A DNA stretch of 64,000 nt from Micromonospora carbonacea (lineage in GTDB: Bacteria > Actinomycetota > Actinomycetes > Mycobacteriales > Micromonosporaceae): positions 7,112,501 through 7,176,500 of the forward strand of contig NZ_JACHMZ010000001.1 of assembly GCF_014205165.1 (NCBI RefSeq), written 5' to 3'. Position numbers and translations under genes: made by a program. How positions within the stretch are numbered: the first letter of the stretch is position 1; the number at the start of each line of letters is the position of its first letter. Of this stretch, positions 37,590 through 44,724 are shown piece after piece. The notes below the pieces were generated by a model. The model did not search any database. It saw only the letters and a list, made by a program, of their open reading frames with translations, and was not told the origin of the DNA.

Positions 37590-37828
37590 CCGTCGTCCGA
37601 CGGTCGCCGGCACGTCGTGGCCACCCCCATACCAAGGTCGTCCTGCCCGTCCAGGTCCAGCACGGAGCCTAGAACGGCGCCTCACGTTGATGCCTCCCGC
37701 GTTATGCGACCGTGTCCGATCCCACACTGGTTTTTTACATTTCCACCGCGTTAACGCCTACCGGGCGGTTCAGGTAATTCGTGGCGTTGGTGGGGGCGGG
37801 CCGCCGCCAGGAGGGGTCGCGCCGCAGG

Positions 37829-38374
37829 TCAGCCGGGCAGCCGACGGGCCGTGGCCGCCGAGCGTACGGCGATCCGGGCCTCGCGGCGGGCCGTCCGGAC
37901 GGCCCGGGCCACCGACCGTCGCGAGTGGCCGATCCGGTGACCGGCCCGCCACCGCAGGCCGGGCCTGCCCTCGGTGTCGGCGGCGGCCAGCAGCAGCCCG
38001 CCGAAGAGCCCGAGGTTCTTCAGGAAGTGGACCTGGTTCTGCATGCGCTCGGCCGGGTCGGCGTTGTTCCAGAAGGGATGACCGGCGGCGGTGGTCGGGA
38101 TCAGCGTGCCGGCGAGCAGCAGCGCGGCCGGGCGGGTGAGCTTCCCGGTGGCCAGCATCAGCCCGCCGACGAGCTGGGTGGCCGCGTTGGCGCGGACCAA
38201 CGTCTCGGTGTCGGTGGGAATGCGGGGGGAGACCTGCTGGAGCAGCGGGGTCACCCGGTCGGTGACCGGCTTCGCCGCCGACACCAGCCGCCCCGGGTGC
38301 TGAAGGTTGCGGGCGCCGCTGACCACGAAGATGCCGCTCAACATGACGCGGGCGAGGGAACGCACGGGTGTCAT
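37829..38374 (-). CDS. DoxX-family membrane protein
   Basis: A 181-aa protein with four hydrophobic segments: VMLSGIFVVSGARNLQHP, QLVGGLMLATG, AALLLAGTLIPTTAAGHPFW and NLGLFGGLLLAAADTEG. This matches DoxX/SURF4-like proteins, some of which function in redox or membrane stress in mycobacteria. A basic Arg-rich tail follows the last helix. Confidence 0.85.
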   Translation of the reverse strand: MTPVRSLARVMLSGIFVVSGARNLQHPGRLVSAAKPVTDRVTPLLQQVSPRIPTDTETLVRANAATQLVGGLMLATGKLTRPAALLLAGTLIPTTAAGHPFWNNADPAERMQNQVHFLKNLGLFGGLLLAAADTEGRPGLRWRAGHRIGHSRRSVARAVRTARREARIAVRSAATARRLPG

Positions 38375-38590
38375 GGGTCAGTCATACCCCGTCGCGGGCG
38401 TCGCCACCCCTGCAACGGCCCGATCCGATCGGCGACCGTGGACGTCGCGGCCCCGGCTGCGGCTGCGGGCCGGCGCGGCGGGCAGGACCCGTCGCGCGCT
38501 CGACGCGGCCCGGGCGCGCGACGCGGGAACGCCACGCCGATCGGGGCGACCGTCGGTGGTGGACCCGGCCCGGCGGGTAACCTCGCCCGG

Positions 38591-39136
38591 GTGACGACTC
38601 TGCGGCTGCGTCCCGAGGGCCCGGCGGACACCGGCCCCGTCCGGCGGGTGCTGACCGCCGCGTTCGCCCGTCCGGACGTGTCGACCCCGCCCGAGGTGGG
38701 GCTGGTCGAGGACCTGCGCGGCACCGACGCCTGGATTCCCGAGCTGGCCATGGTCGCCGAGTACGGCGGCGAGGTGGTCGGCTGCGCCCTGCTCACCCGG
38801 GTCCACGTCCGCGGCGACGGCGGGAGCGCCCCGGCGCTGGCCCTCGGCCCGGTGGCGGTCGCCCCGCACCGGCAGCGGGTCGGGCACGGCACGGCCGTGG
38901 TGCAGGCCGCCCTGGACGCCGCCACCGAGCTCGGCGAGCGACTCGTGGTGGTGCTCGGCGACCCGGCCTACTACCGGCGGTTCGGCTTCACCCGCGCCGA
39001 CCGGATGGGGCTGAGCAGCCCGTGGTCCGGCCTGGGCGAGCCGTGGCAGGCGCTGGTCCTGCCCCCCAGCACCAGCGGGGACGGCCCCGCGCCCCGGGGC
39101 GAGGTGCTGTTCCCGCCACCCTGGTCGAAGGTCTGA
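38591..39136 (+). CDS. GNAT-family N-acetyltransferase
   Basis: A 181-aa acetyl-CoA-dependent transferase of the GNAT fold. The acetyl-CoA loop is LGPVAVAPHRQRVGHGTAVV, and VVLGDPAYYRRFGFTRAD is the C-terminal strand-helix seen in the YhbS-like subgroup. Substrate unknown. GTG at 38591 has TAACCT (38578-38583) 7 nt before it and no Shine-Dalgarno. Confidence 0.85.
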   Translation: MTTLRLRPEGPADTGPVRRVLTAAFARPDVSTPPEVGLVEDLRGTDAWIPELAMVAEYGGEVVGCALLTRVHVRGDGGSAPALALGPVAVAPHRQRVGHGTAVVQAALDAATELGERLVVVLGDPAYYRRFGFTRADRMGLSSPWSGLGEPWQALVLPPSTSGDGPAPRGEVLFPPPWSKV

Positions 39137-39145
39137 CCTCCCGGC

Positions 39146-39190
39146 GCTCCGACCACCCGCGCTCCGACCACCCGCGTTCTGACCGCCCGG
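39146..39190 (+). repeat. Three 15-bp tandem repeats
   Basis: Two identical GCTCCGACCACCCGC units (39146-39160, 39161-39175) and a diverged third (39176-39190) occupy most of the gap between convergent genes. Function unknown. Confidence 0.6.
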
Positions 39191-39197
39191 CGCGCGC

Positions 39198-40475
39198 TCA
39201 GGCCGGCTGGGTGCGCAGGTAGCGGCCGAAGTGCGGGACGGTGAACGCGACCGTGCCGCGCTCCCCGGAGTAGATCAGCCCCTTCTTGATCAACGCGTCC
39301 CGCGCCGGGGAGAGGCTCGCCGGCTTGCGCCCGAGCGCCCGGGCGATCTCCGCGGTCGGCACGGCGGCGTCCATGTCGTCCCGACCGCCGACGTCCCCCT
39401 CCACCAGGGACAGGGTGGCCATCGCGCGCATGTACTCGCGCTCGGCCGGCGTGGCCCGCTCGAACCGGGAGCCGAAGAAGCCCACCGCCAGCTCGGCCTC
39501 CGCCTCGGGGGCGGCCACCCGGACGTCCGCGTCGGTGATCGGCGACCGTGGCGCGTGGTCCCAGGTGGCCTTGCCGTACGCCTGGACGAAGTACGGGTAG
39601 CCGCCCGACTTCTCGTAGAGCAGGTCGAGCGCCTTCGGCTCGTACGCGACCTCCTCGCGCTCGGCCGGCGCGCAGAGCGCCTGGTCGGCGGCGATCCGGT
39701 CGAGCCGGTCGATGCGCTGGTAGCGGAACAGCCGCTCCGAGTACGACTTGGCGGCGCTGAGCACGGCCGGCAGGTGCGGCAGGCCCGCGCCCACCACGAT
39801 CAGCGGCGCGCCGAGCTGCGACAGCTCGTGGCAGGCGGCGCAGAGCGCCGAGACGTCCTCGGGGCCGAGGTCCTGCATCTCGTCGATGAAGACGGCGATG
39901 CCGGTGCCGACGTCGGCGGCCACCGCCGCGGCGTCGCTGAGCAGCTCCACCAGGTCGATCTCGATGTCGCCCGAGTCGGCCCGGCCGGTCGCGGCCGGCA
40001 CGTCGATGCCCGGCTGCCAGCGGTCGCGCAGCTTCGGGACCGCGCCCGCCCGACCCGTCGGCGCGGACCGCTGGGCGAACGCCTTCAGCACCCCGAGGAA
40101 CGCGTCGATCCGGTCCGGGGCCCGGTGCCGGGGGGCCAGCTCGCGCACCGCCATGTGCAGCGCGGCGGCGACCGGGCGGCGCAGCGACTGGTCGGGTCGC
40201 GCCTCGATCTTGCCGGTGCCCCAGAGGCGGGTGATCGCCTGCGAGCGCAGGGTGTTGAGCAGGACGGTCTTCCCGACGCCACGCAGGCCGGTGAGCATCA
40301 GGCTGCGCTCGGGGCGGCCCCGGGCGATGCGCTCCAGGACGACGTCGAAGACGTCCAGCTCCCGCCCCCGCCCCGCGAGCTCGGGCGGGCGCTGGCCGGC
40401 GCCCGGCGCGTACGGGTTGCGGACCGGATCCACGAATCGCACAGTATCGGGCCGTCTAGCTGCGAGGCTAGACAT
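39198..40475 (-). CDS. AAA ATPase with winged-helix C-terminus
   Basis: A 425-aa cytosolic ATPase of the STAND/ORC-like AAA kind. Walker A is LTGLRGVGKTVLLN (about residue 60), Walker B VFIDEMQDLG (about 200), with a sensor-like region GAGLPHLPAVL. A C-terminal winged helix (AEIARALGRKPASLSPARDALIKKGLIY, FTVPHFGRYL) follows. It looks like a DNA-binding ATPase; its role is unknown. The first codons (SSLAARR) form one of two GTCTAGC-N6-GCTAGAC palindromes that flank its promoter, suggesting autoregulation. Confidence 0.8.
   Translation of the reverse strand: MSSLAARRPDTVRFVDPVRNPYAPGAGQRPPELAGRGRELDVFDVVLERIARGRPERSLMLTGLRGVGKTVLLNTLRSQAITRLWGTGKIEARPDQSLRRPVAAALHMAVRELAPRHRAPDRIDAFLGVLKAFAQRSAPTGRAGAVPKLRDRWQPGIDVPAATGRADSGDIEIDLVELLSDAAAVAADVGTGIAVFIDEMQDLGPEDVSALCAACHELSQLGAPLIVVGAGLPHLPAVLSAAKSYSERLFRYQRIDRLDRIAADQALCAPAEREEVAYEPKALDLLYEKSGGYPYFVQAYGKATWDHAPRSPITDADVRVAAPEAEAELAVGFFGSRFERATPAEREYMRAMATLSLVEGDVGGRDDMDAAVPTAEIARALGRKPASLSPARDALIKKGLIYSGERGTVAFTVPHFGRYLRTQPA
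40454..40473. promoter_or_regulatory. Palindrome A at the start of the AAA ATPase gene
   Basis: GTCTAGC (40454-40460), 6-bp spacer, GCTAGAC (40467-40473). It spans the start region of the gene. The same arrangement recurs 74 bp away (palindrome B), on the other side of the putative -10 box TAGGGT (40485-40490, minus strand). Confidence 0.6.
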
Positions 40476-40516
40476 CCGTAGAGGACCCTACCGGCGTGTC
40501 GCCGGCCGTCGAGGCA

Positions 40517-40558
40517 AAACTAGGGCTGTCTAGCGTCCACGCTAGACAGCCCTAGTTT
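40517..40558. terminator. 42-bp perfect palindrome: terminator and palindrome B
   Basis: A perfect 20-bp inverted repeat (40517-40536 with 40539-40558, CC centre), followed on the minus strand by TTTTGCC. It lies 20 bp after the stop of the 40579-41412 gene and can act as its terminator. The core contains GTCTAGC-N6-GCTAGAC (40528-40547), identical in half-sites to palindrome A. Confidence 0.75.
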
Positions 40559-40578
40559 CGGGTAGCGGACGCGCTCCC

Positions 40579-41412
40579 TCAGCTCGTGCGTCGCTTCAGG
40601 CAGAGCACGTAGTCGAGGGCGTTGATCGGGTTGTCGCTGACGAAGTTGGCGGTCGCGTCCGGCGACGCCGTCTTGCACCGGTCGCCGTCCGTGGTGCCCG
40701 GGATGCGCAGCAGGACCTCGTACGTGTCCGGTCCGCACGGGACCTTCCGCAGGTCGGCGTTGGCGTCCGTGCCGTCGTTGACCACGCAGTCGCCCCTGGC
40801 GAAGTCCCCGTCGTCGTCCTCGGTCGGGCTCGGCTCGGCCGTGGTCGGGGCGGCCGTCGGCACGTCGCTCGACTCGCCCGTCGGCACCGCCGACGCGGTC
40901 ACGGTCGGCGCCGCGGAGCCGTCGTCGTCGGCCGCCTGCCAGATCCCCCACCCGGCCAGGCCGAGACAGGGGCAGAGCAGCAGCACGACCACCAGGGCGA
41001 TGATCAGGCCGATCCGGCGGCCCCGGCCCGGCGTGGGCGGGGCGACGGGCGGTGGCCCGTACCCCGGGGGTGGCGGCGGACCCCACGGCGCGGCCGGTCC
41101 CGGCTGGCCGGCGGGCGGGTAGGGCCCGGGGGGTGGGTACCCGCCCGGCTGGTTGGCGGGCGGGAAGGGACCGGGCGGCGGGTACCCGCCCGACTGGCCG
41201 GCCCCGGGCCCCGGCGGCGGGTAGCCCGGCTGCTCGGTGGGGTGGCCCGGCTGGCCCGGCGGATACGCGGCCTGGCCCGGCGGATACCCCGGCTGGTCAC
41301 CGCCGGGTGGCGGGCCCCACTGCGGCAGGGTCGGGTCGACCGGCGGGCCGGCGGGCGGCCTGGCGTACGGGTCGTCGGGCGCGCCGGAGCCGGGCGGTCC
41401 GAAGGATGACAT
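40579..41412 (-). CDS. Pro-rich single-pass membrane protein with extracellular Cys domain (paralogue 1)
   Basis: A 277-aa protein. The N-terminal ~130 residues are cytoplasmic Pro/Gly-rich (QPGYPPGQ-type units), then a transmembrane helix (IGLIIALVVVLLLCPCLGLAGWGI), a Thr/Ser/Pro linker, and an extracellular domain with four Cys (GDCVVNDG, KVPCGPDTYEVLLRI, RCKTA, YVLCLKR). Function unknown. The C-terminal domain is repeated in the adjacent upstream gene (41485-42762), so the pair arose by tandem duplication. Similar LppU-like domains exist in actinomycetes as I recall. Confidence 0.75.
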   Translation of the reverse strand: MSSFGPPGSGAPDDPYARPPAGPPVDPTLPQWGPPPGGDQPGYPPGQAAYPPGQPGHPTEQPGYPPPGPGAGQSGGYPPPGPFPPANQPGGYPPPGPYPPAGQPGPAAPWGPPPPPGYGPPPVAPPTPGRGRRIGLIIALVVVLLLCPCLGLAGWGIWQAADDDGSAAPTVTASAVPTGESSDVPTAAPTTAEPSPTEDDDGDFARGDCVVNDGTDANADLRKVPCGPDTYEVLLRIPGTTDGDRCKTASPDATANFVSDNPINALDYVLCLKRRTS

Positions 41413-41484
41413 CTCTCCCCCAGGGGTGTGGCGGACGGAGGGCGCGGCACCGGACGAGCGGCGTCAGCGCAGCTTCGGCGCGGG

Positions 41485-42762
41485 TCAGCGGAGCTTCAGG
41501 CAGAGCACGAAGTCCAGGGTGTCCAACTGGCTGTCGAAGAAGTACCAGTTGGTGTAGCCGGCCACCTTGGCGCACTTCGCCTCGGCGTCCTTCTCCCCGC
41601 TGGTCTGCCCGTCGAACCGGCGCAACACCTCGTACGTCTTCGGGCCGCACGGGCTGATCAGCAGCTTGGGCTTGCCGCCCGACGGCCCCTCGTTGCGCAC
41701 GCACTGGCCCACCTTGACGAACCGGGGATCCGCCGAGGACTCGGGCGCCGGGGCGGTGGGCGCGGTCGTCGACGCCGCCGGGGTGTCCTCCGGCGTCGGA
41801 CCGGCGCTGGGCGCGACGGGACCCGCGGCGGGCGGTGGATCGTCCTGCCGCAGCAGATACCACACGGCCGCGCCACCGACGAGCGCGAACACGACCAGGG
41901 TGGCCAGCACGGCGATCAGCGGACCCCGACCGCGCTTGCGGCCCGCCTCGCCGGGGTAGGGCGGCAGCGGCTCGCCCGGATATGGCTCGCCCGGATATGG
42001 CGGCGCCCCGCCCGACCTCGGGTACGGCGCGGGGGCCTGCCGGTCGTCGACGTACCGGTCCCCGGGGTGCGCCGGGCCCGCCCCCACCGGCCGGTAGACG
42101 TCGGTGTGCCCCGGGTCGTGCGGCCCCGGCCCGCCCCACGGGCCGGGCTGCGGCTCGCGGGAGCCGCCGGCCGCGAACCGGCCGGGGTCGCCCGGCCACG
42201 GCGCCCGGTCGGCCGGTGGGGGCCCGGGCTGCGGGGAACCGTACCGCCCGGCGGGACCCGGCTCGGGCGGATACCCGGCGTACGTCGGATCGGGACCCGG
42301 CTCCGGCCGGTAACCCGGATGCTGGCCCGGCTCGGGCGGGCGGCCGCGCTGCGGGCCCGGCTCGGGCCGGTAGCCGGACTGCGGACCCCCCTGGGGCGGA
42401 AAGCCGGACCGCGGGCCGGGCTCGGGCGCATAGCCTGGGCCGGGCGAGGGCGGATAGCCGGGGGGTGGGCCCGGCTCGGGCGGATAGCCCGGCTCGGGCC
42501 GGTAGCCGCCGTGCGGGTGCGGGGCCGGGTGCGGGGCGGGCCGGTAGCCGCCCTGCTGGGCCGAGCCGGGCCGGTGGCCGCCCTGCGCCGGGTACCCCGG
42601 CTCCGGCGCGCCCGGCCGGCGCGGCGCGTCCGGATCCGCCCAGGCGTCGTCCCCCCAGGCGTCCTCCGCCCACGGCTCGGCCGGCGTGCCGTACCCGTCG
42701 TCGGGTCGTCGCCCGGGTCTCGCCCCGGTGGGACCCTCACCCGGTGGTCCGTAGTTCGACAT
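41485..42762 (-). CDS. Pro-rich single-pass membrane protein with extracellular Cys domain (paralogue 2)
   Basis: A 425-aa protein with the same plan as its neighbour but a longer disordered N-terminus made of GYPPEPGP-type repeats. The transmembrane segment is LIAVLATLVVFALVGGAAVWYLL. The extracellular domain carries GQCVRNEG, SPCGPKTYEVLRRF, AKCAKV and FVLCLKLR, matching the four Cys positions of paralogue 1. ATG at 42762 is chosen because AGGAGGG lies 5 nt upstream. Both proteins may sense or bind something at the cell surface; no function can be assigned. Confidence 0.75.
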   Translation of the reverse strand: MSNYGPPGEGPTGARPGRRPDDGYGTPAEPWAEDAWGDDAWADPDAPRRPGAPEPGYPAQGGHRPGSAQQGGYRPAPHPAPHPHGGYRPEPGYPPEPGPPPGYPPSPGPGYAPEPGPRSGFPPQGGPQSGYRPEPGPQRGRPPEPGQHPGYRPEPGPDPTYAGYPPEPGPAGRYGSPQPGPPPADRAPWPGDPGRFAAGGSREPQPGPWGGPGPHDPGHTDVYRPVGAGPAHPGDRYVDDRQAPAPYPRSGGAPPYPGEPYPGEPLPPYPGEAGRKRGRGPLIAVLATLVVFALVGGAAVWYLLRQDDPPPAAGPVAPSAGPTPEDTPAASTTAPTAPAPESSADPRFVKVGQCVRNEGPSGGKPKLLISPCGPKTYEVLRRFDGQTSGEKDAEAKCAKVAGYTNWYFFDSQLDTLDFVLCLKLR

Positions 42763-42828
42763 GCACACCCTCCTACCCCGAGCGGTGAGGCCGGCCACCA
42801 ACCAGGGACGCCGACGCCGTGGTCACCG

Positions 42829-42834
42829 TAGCGT
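42829..42834 (+). promoter_or_regulatory. -10 box for a leaderless EamA transcript
   Basis: TAGCGT ends 9 nt before the ATG at 42844; no ribosome binding site is present. Confidence 0.4.
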
Positions 42835-42843
42835 GGCGAACCG

Positions 42844-43860
42844 ATGACATCACCACCCCGGCGGGTTACGCCACCCCTACCGAACGTGCCGGATCCGACC
42901 GGCGCGGCCGCCGCGCCGGCGGTCCGACCGGCGCTGATCTGGGCGGCACTGGCCGTCGTCTACGTCCTCTGGGGCTCCACCTACCTGGCCATCCGGGTCG
43001 CGGTGGAGTCGCTGCCGGCCCTCGCGTCGGCCGGCCTCCGGTTCGGCGCGGCCGCCGTCGTGCTCGCCCTCGTCCTCCGGGTACGCCGGGGCGCCGGCGC
43101 CCTGCGCGTCGACCGGCGGCAGCTCGGCTCCGCCGCGCTCGTCGGCGTGCTCCTGCTGGCCGGCGGCAACGGTCTGGTGGTGCTCGCCGAGTCGGGGCCG
43201 CCCGGGACGGCGGTGCCCTCCGGCATCGCGGCGCTGCTCGTCGCCACGGTCCCGCTGCTGGTCGTCCTGCTCCGTACGCTCGGCGGCGACCGGCCCCGGG
43301 TGTGGACCTTCGCCGGGGTGACGCTGGGCTTCCTCGGCCTGGTCCTGCTCGTGCTGCCGACCGGCGGATCGGCAGCGGCACCGCTGGCCGGCGCGCTGAC
43401 CGTGGTCGCGGCGGCCACCTGCTGGTCGGTCGGCTCCTTCCTGGCCGGGCGGCTACGGATGCCCACGGACCCGTTCGTCGCCACCGTCTACGAGATGGTC
43501 GCCGGTGCCGTGGCGCTGACCGTGCTCGCCGCCGCCCGGGGCGAACTGCGGGACCTCGACCCAGGGCAGGTCACCGGACGGTCCTGGCTGGCCCTCGCGT
43601 ACCTGATGGTCGCCGGCTCGCTGGTCGCCTTCACCGCGTACGTCTGGCTGCTGCACCACGCGCCGATCTCGCTGGTGTCCACCTACGCGTACGTGAACCC
43701 GGTGGTCGCGGTCGCGCTCGGCGCGCTGCTGGCCGCGGAGCCGGTCACCGCGCAGGTGCTGCTCGGCGGCGCGGTGATCGTCGCCGGGGTCGCGCTCGTG
43801 GTCAGCATGGAACGCCCCGGACGGCGCACCGGGGCGGCGGCCCGACCGGCCCGGCGGTAG
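42844..43860 (+). CDS. EamA-family (drug/metabolite) transporter
   Basis: A 338-aa inner-membrane protein with ten predicted helices in two EamA repeats: ALAVVYVLWGSTYLAIRVAV begins the first, AATCWSVGSFLAGRL the second. The end SLVSTYAYVNPVVAVALGALL is the typical last motif. DMT transporters export metabolites or amino acids; the substrate is unknown. Its TAG stop forms part of the -10 box for the next gene. Confidence 0.9.
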   Translation: MTSPPRRVTPPLPNVPDPTGAAAAPAVRPALIWAALAVVYVLWGSTYLAIRVAVESLPALASAGLRFGAAAVVLALVLRVRRGAGALRVDRRQLGSAALVGVLLLAGGNGLVVLAESGPPGTAVPSGIAALLVATVPLLVVLLRTLGGDRPRVWTFAGVTLGFLGLVLLVLPTGGSAAAPLAGALTVVAAATCWSVGSFLAGRLRMPTDPFVATVYEMVAGAVALTVLAAARGELRDLDPGQVTGRSWLALAYLMVAGSLVAFTAYVWLLHHAPISLVSTYAYVNPVVAVALGALLAAEPVTAQVLLGGAVIVAGVALVVSMERPGRRTGAAARPARR

Positions 43861-43870
43861 CGTCCGGCCG

Positions 43871-44554
43871 GTGCCCACCACCGGCGTGCTCGCTCTCGCC
43901 CTGACCGGAGCGGTGCTCGGGGCGTTCGTGCCGTGGCTGGCGGGGCGCTGGGCCGGCGTACCCCGGCTCGATCCTGCCCGGGCCGGTGCTGGTCGACCCG
44001 GCGCGGGCCGGCGCGGCGCGGCCCGGGGGAAGGCGGCGGTGGCCTGGGCGGCGATGGCCGCCGTGGTCTTCGGCGGGCTCGGTGCCGCGCCCGGCGTCGG
44101 CCCGGCGCTGCCGGCGTTCCTCGCGGTGGCGGCGGTCGGCCTGCTGCTCGCGGCGGTCGACCTGGCCTGCCTCCGGCTGCCGGACCCCCTGGTCGGCCTG
44201 GCGGCGCTCGGCGCGGCGGCCGGGCTGGTCGCGGCGGCGGCGGCCGACGGCCGACCGGGCCGGCTGCTCGCGTCGCTGACCGGGGCGGGGCTGTCGTTTC
44301 TCGGGTACGCGCTGCTCGCCCTCCTGCCCGGCTCGCGGCTCGGCTTCGGCGACGTGAAGCTGGCCGCCGTGCTGGGGCTGCCGCTCGGCTGGCTGGGCTG
44401 GCCGGCGCTGCTGACCGGGCTGGTCCTGCCGCACGTGCTGCACGGGCTGATCGTGCTCGGCCTGCTGGCCGCCCGCCGGATACGCCGGGACACGCTGCTG
44501 CCGCTCGGGCCGGCCCTGCTCGCCGGCGCCTGGCTGGCGACCCTCACCGCCTGA
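43871..44554 (+). CDS. A24-type prepilin peptidase
   Basis: A 227-aa membrane aspartic protease that cleaves prepilin leader peptides. One catalytic Asp lies in LAAVDLACLRLPDPL, the other in the GxGD motif LGFGDVKLAAVLGLPLGW. There are about six to seven helices, and the N-methylation Cys domain is absent, as in short actinobacterial forms. TAGCGT (43858-43863) lies 7 nt before the GTG, giving a leaderless start. No pilin genes are in the window. Confidence 0.85.
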   Translation: MPTTGVLALALTGAVLGAFVPWLAGRWAGVPRLDPARAGAGRPGAGRRGAARGKAAVAWAAMAAVVFGGLGAAPGVGPALPAFLAVAAVGLLLAAVDLACLRLPDPLVGLAALGAAAGLVAAAAADGRPGRLLASLTGAGLSFLGYALLALLPGSRLGFGDVKLAAVLGLPLGWLGWPALLTGLVLPHVLHGLIVLGLLAARRIRRDTLLPLGPALLAGAWLATLTA

Positions 44555-44675
44555 GCCGCCCGCCACCGCCCCGCCCCGCGCTGGCGGCACCTGCGCGCCG
44601 TGCCCGCGCCCACCGCGCCCACCGTGCCTGCGCCGTCGCGCCCGCGCCGCCGCCCCGCCCCACCGTGCCCGCCGC

Positions 44676-44724
44676 GAGAAGGGGACCCTTCTCTACCTCA
44701 GGCGTTAACAGGGGGCCCTTCCTT
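44676..44724. repeat. Dispersed 49-bp repeat, copy 1
   Basis: Shares at least 43 identical bases with 55632-55680, including CTACCTCAGGCGTTAACAGG. It contains a GAGAAGGG-GA-CCCTTCTC hairpin (44676-44693). It abuts the stop codon of the PHP-UvrD gene and may act as its transcription terminator. Confidence 0.8.
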
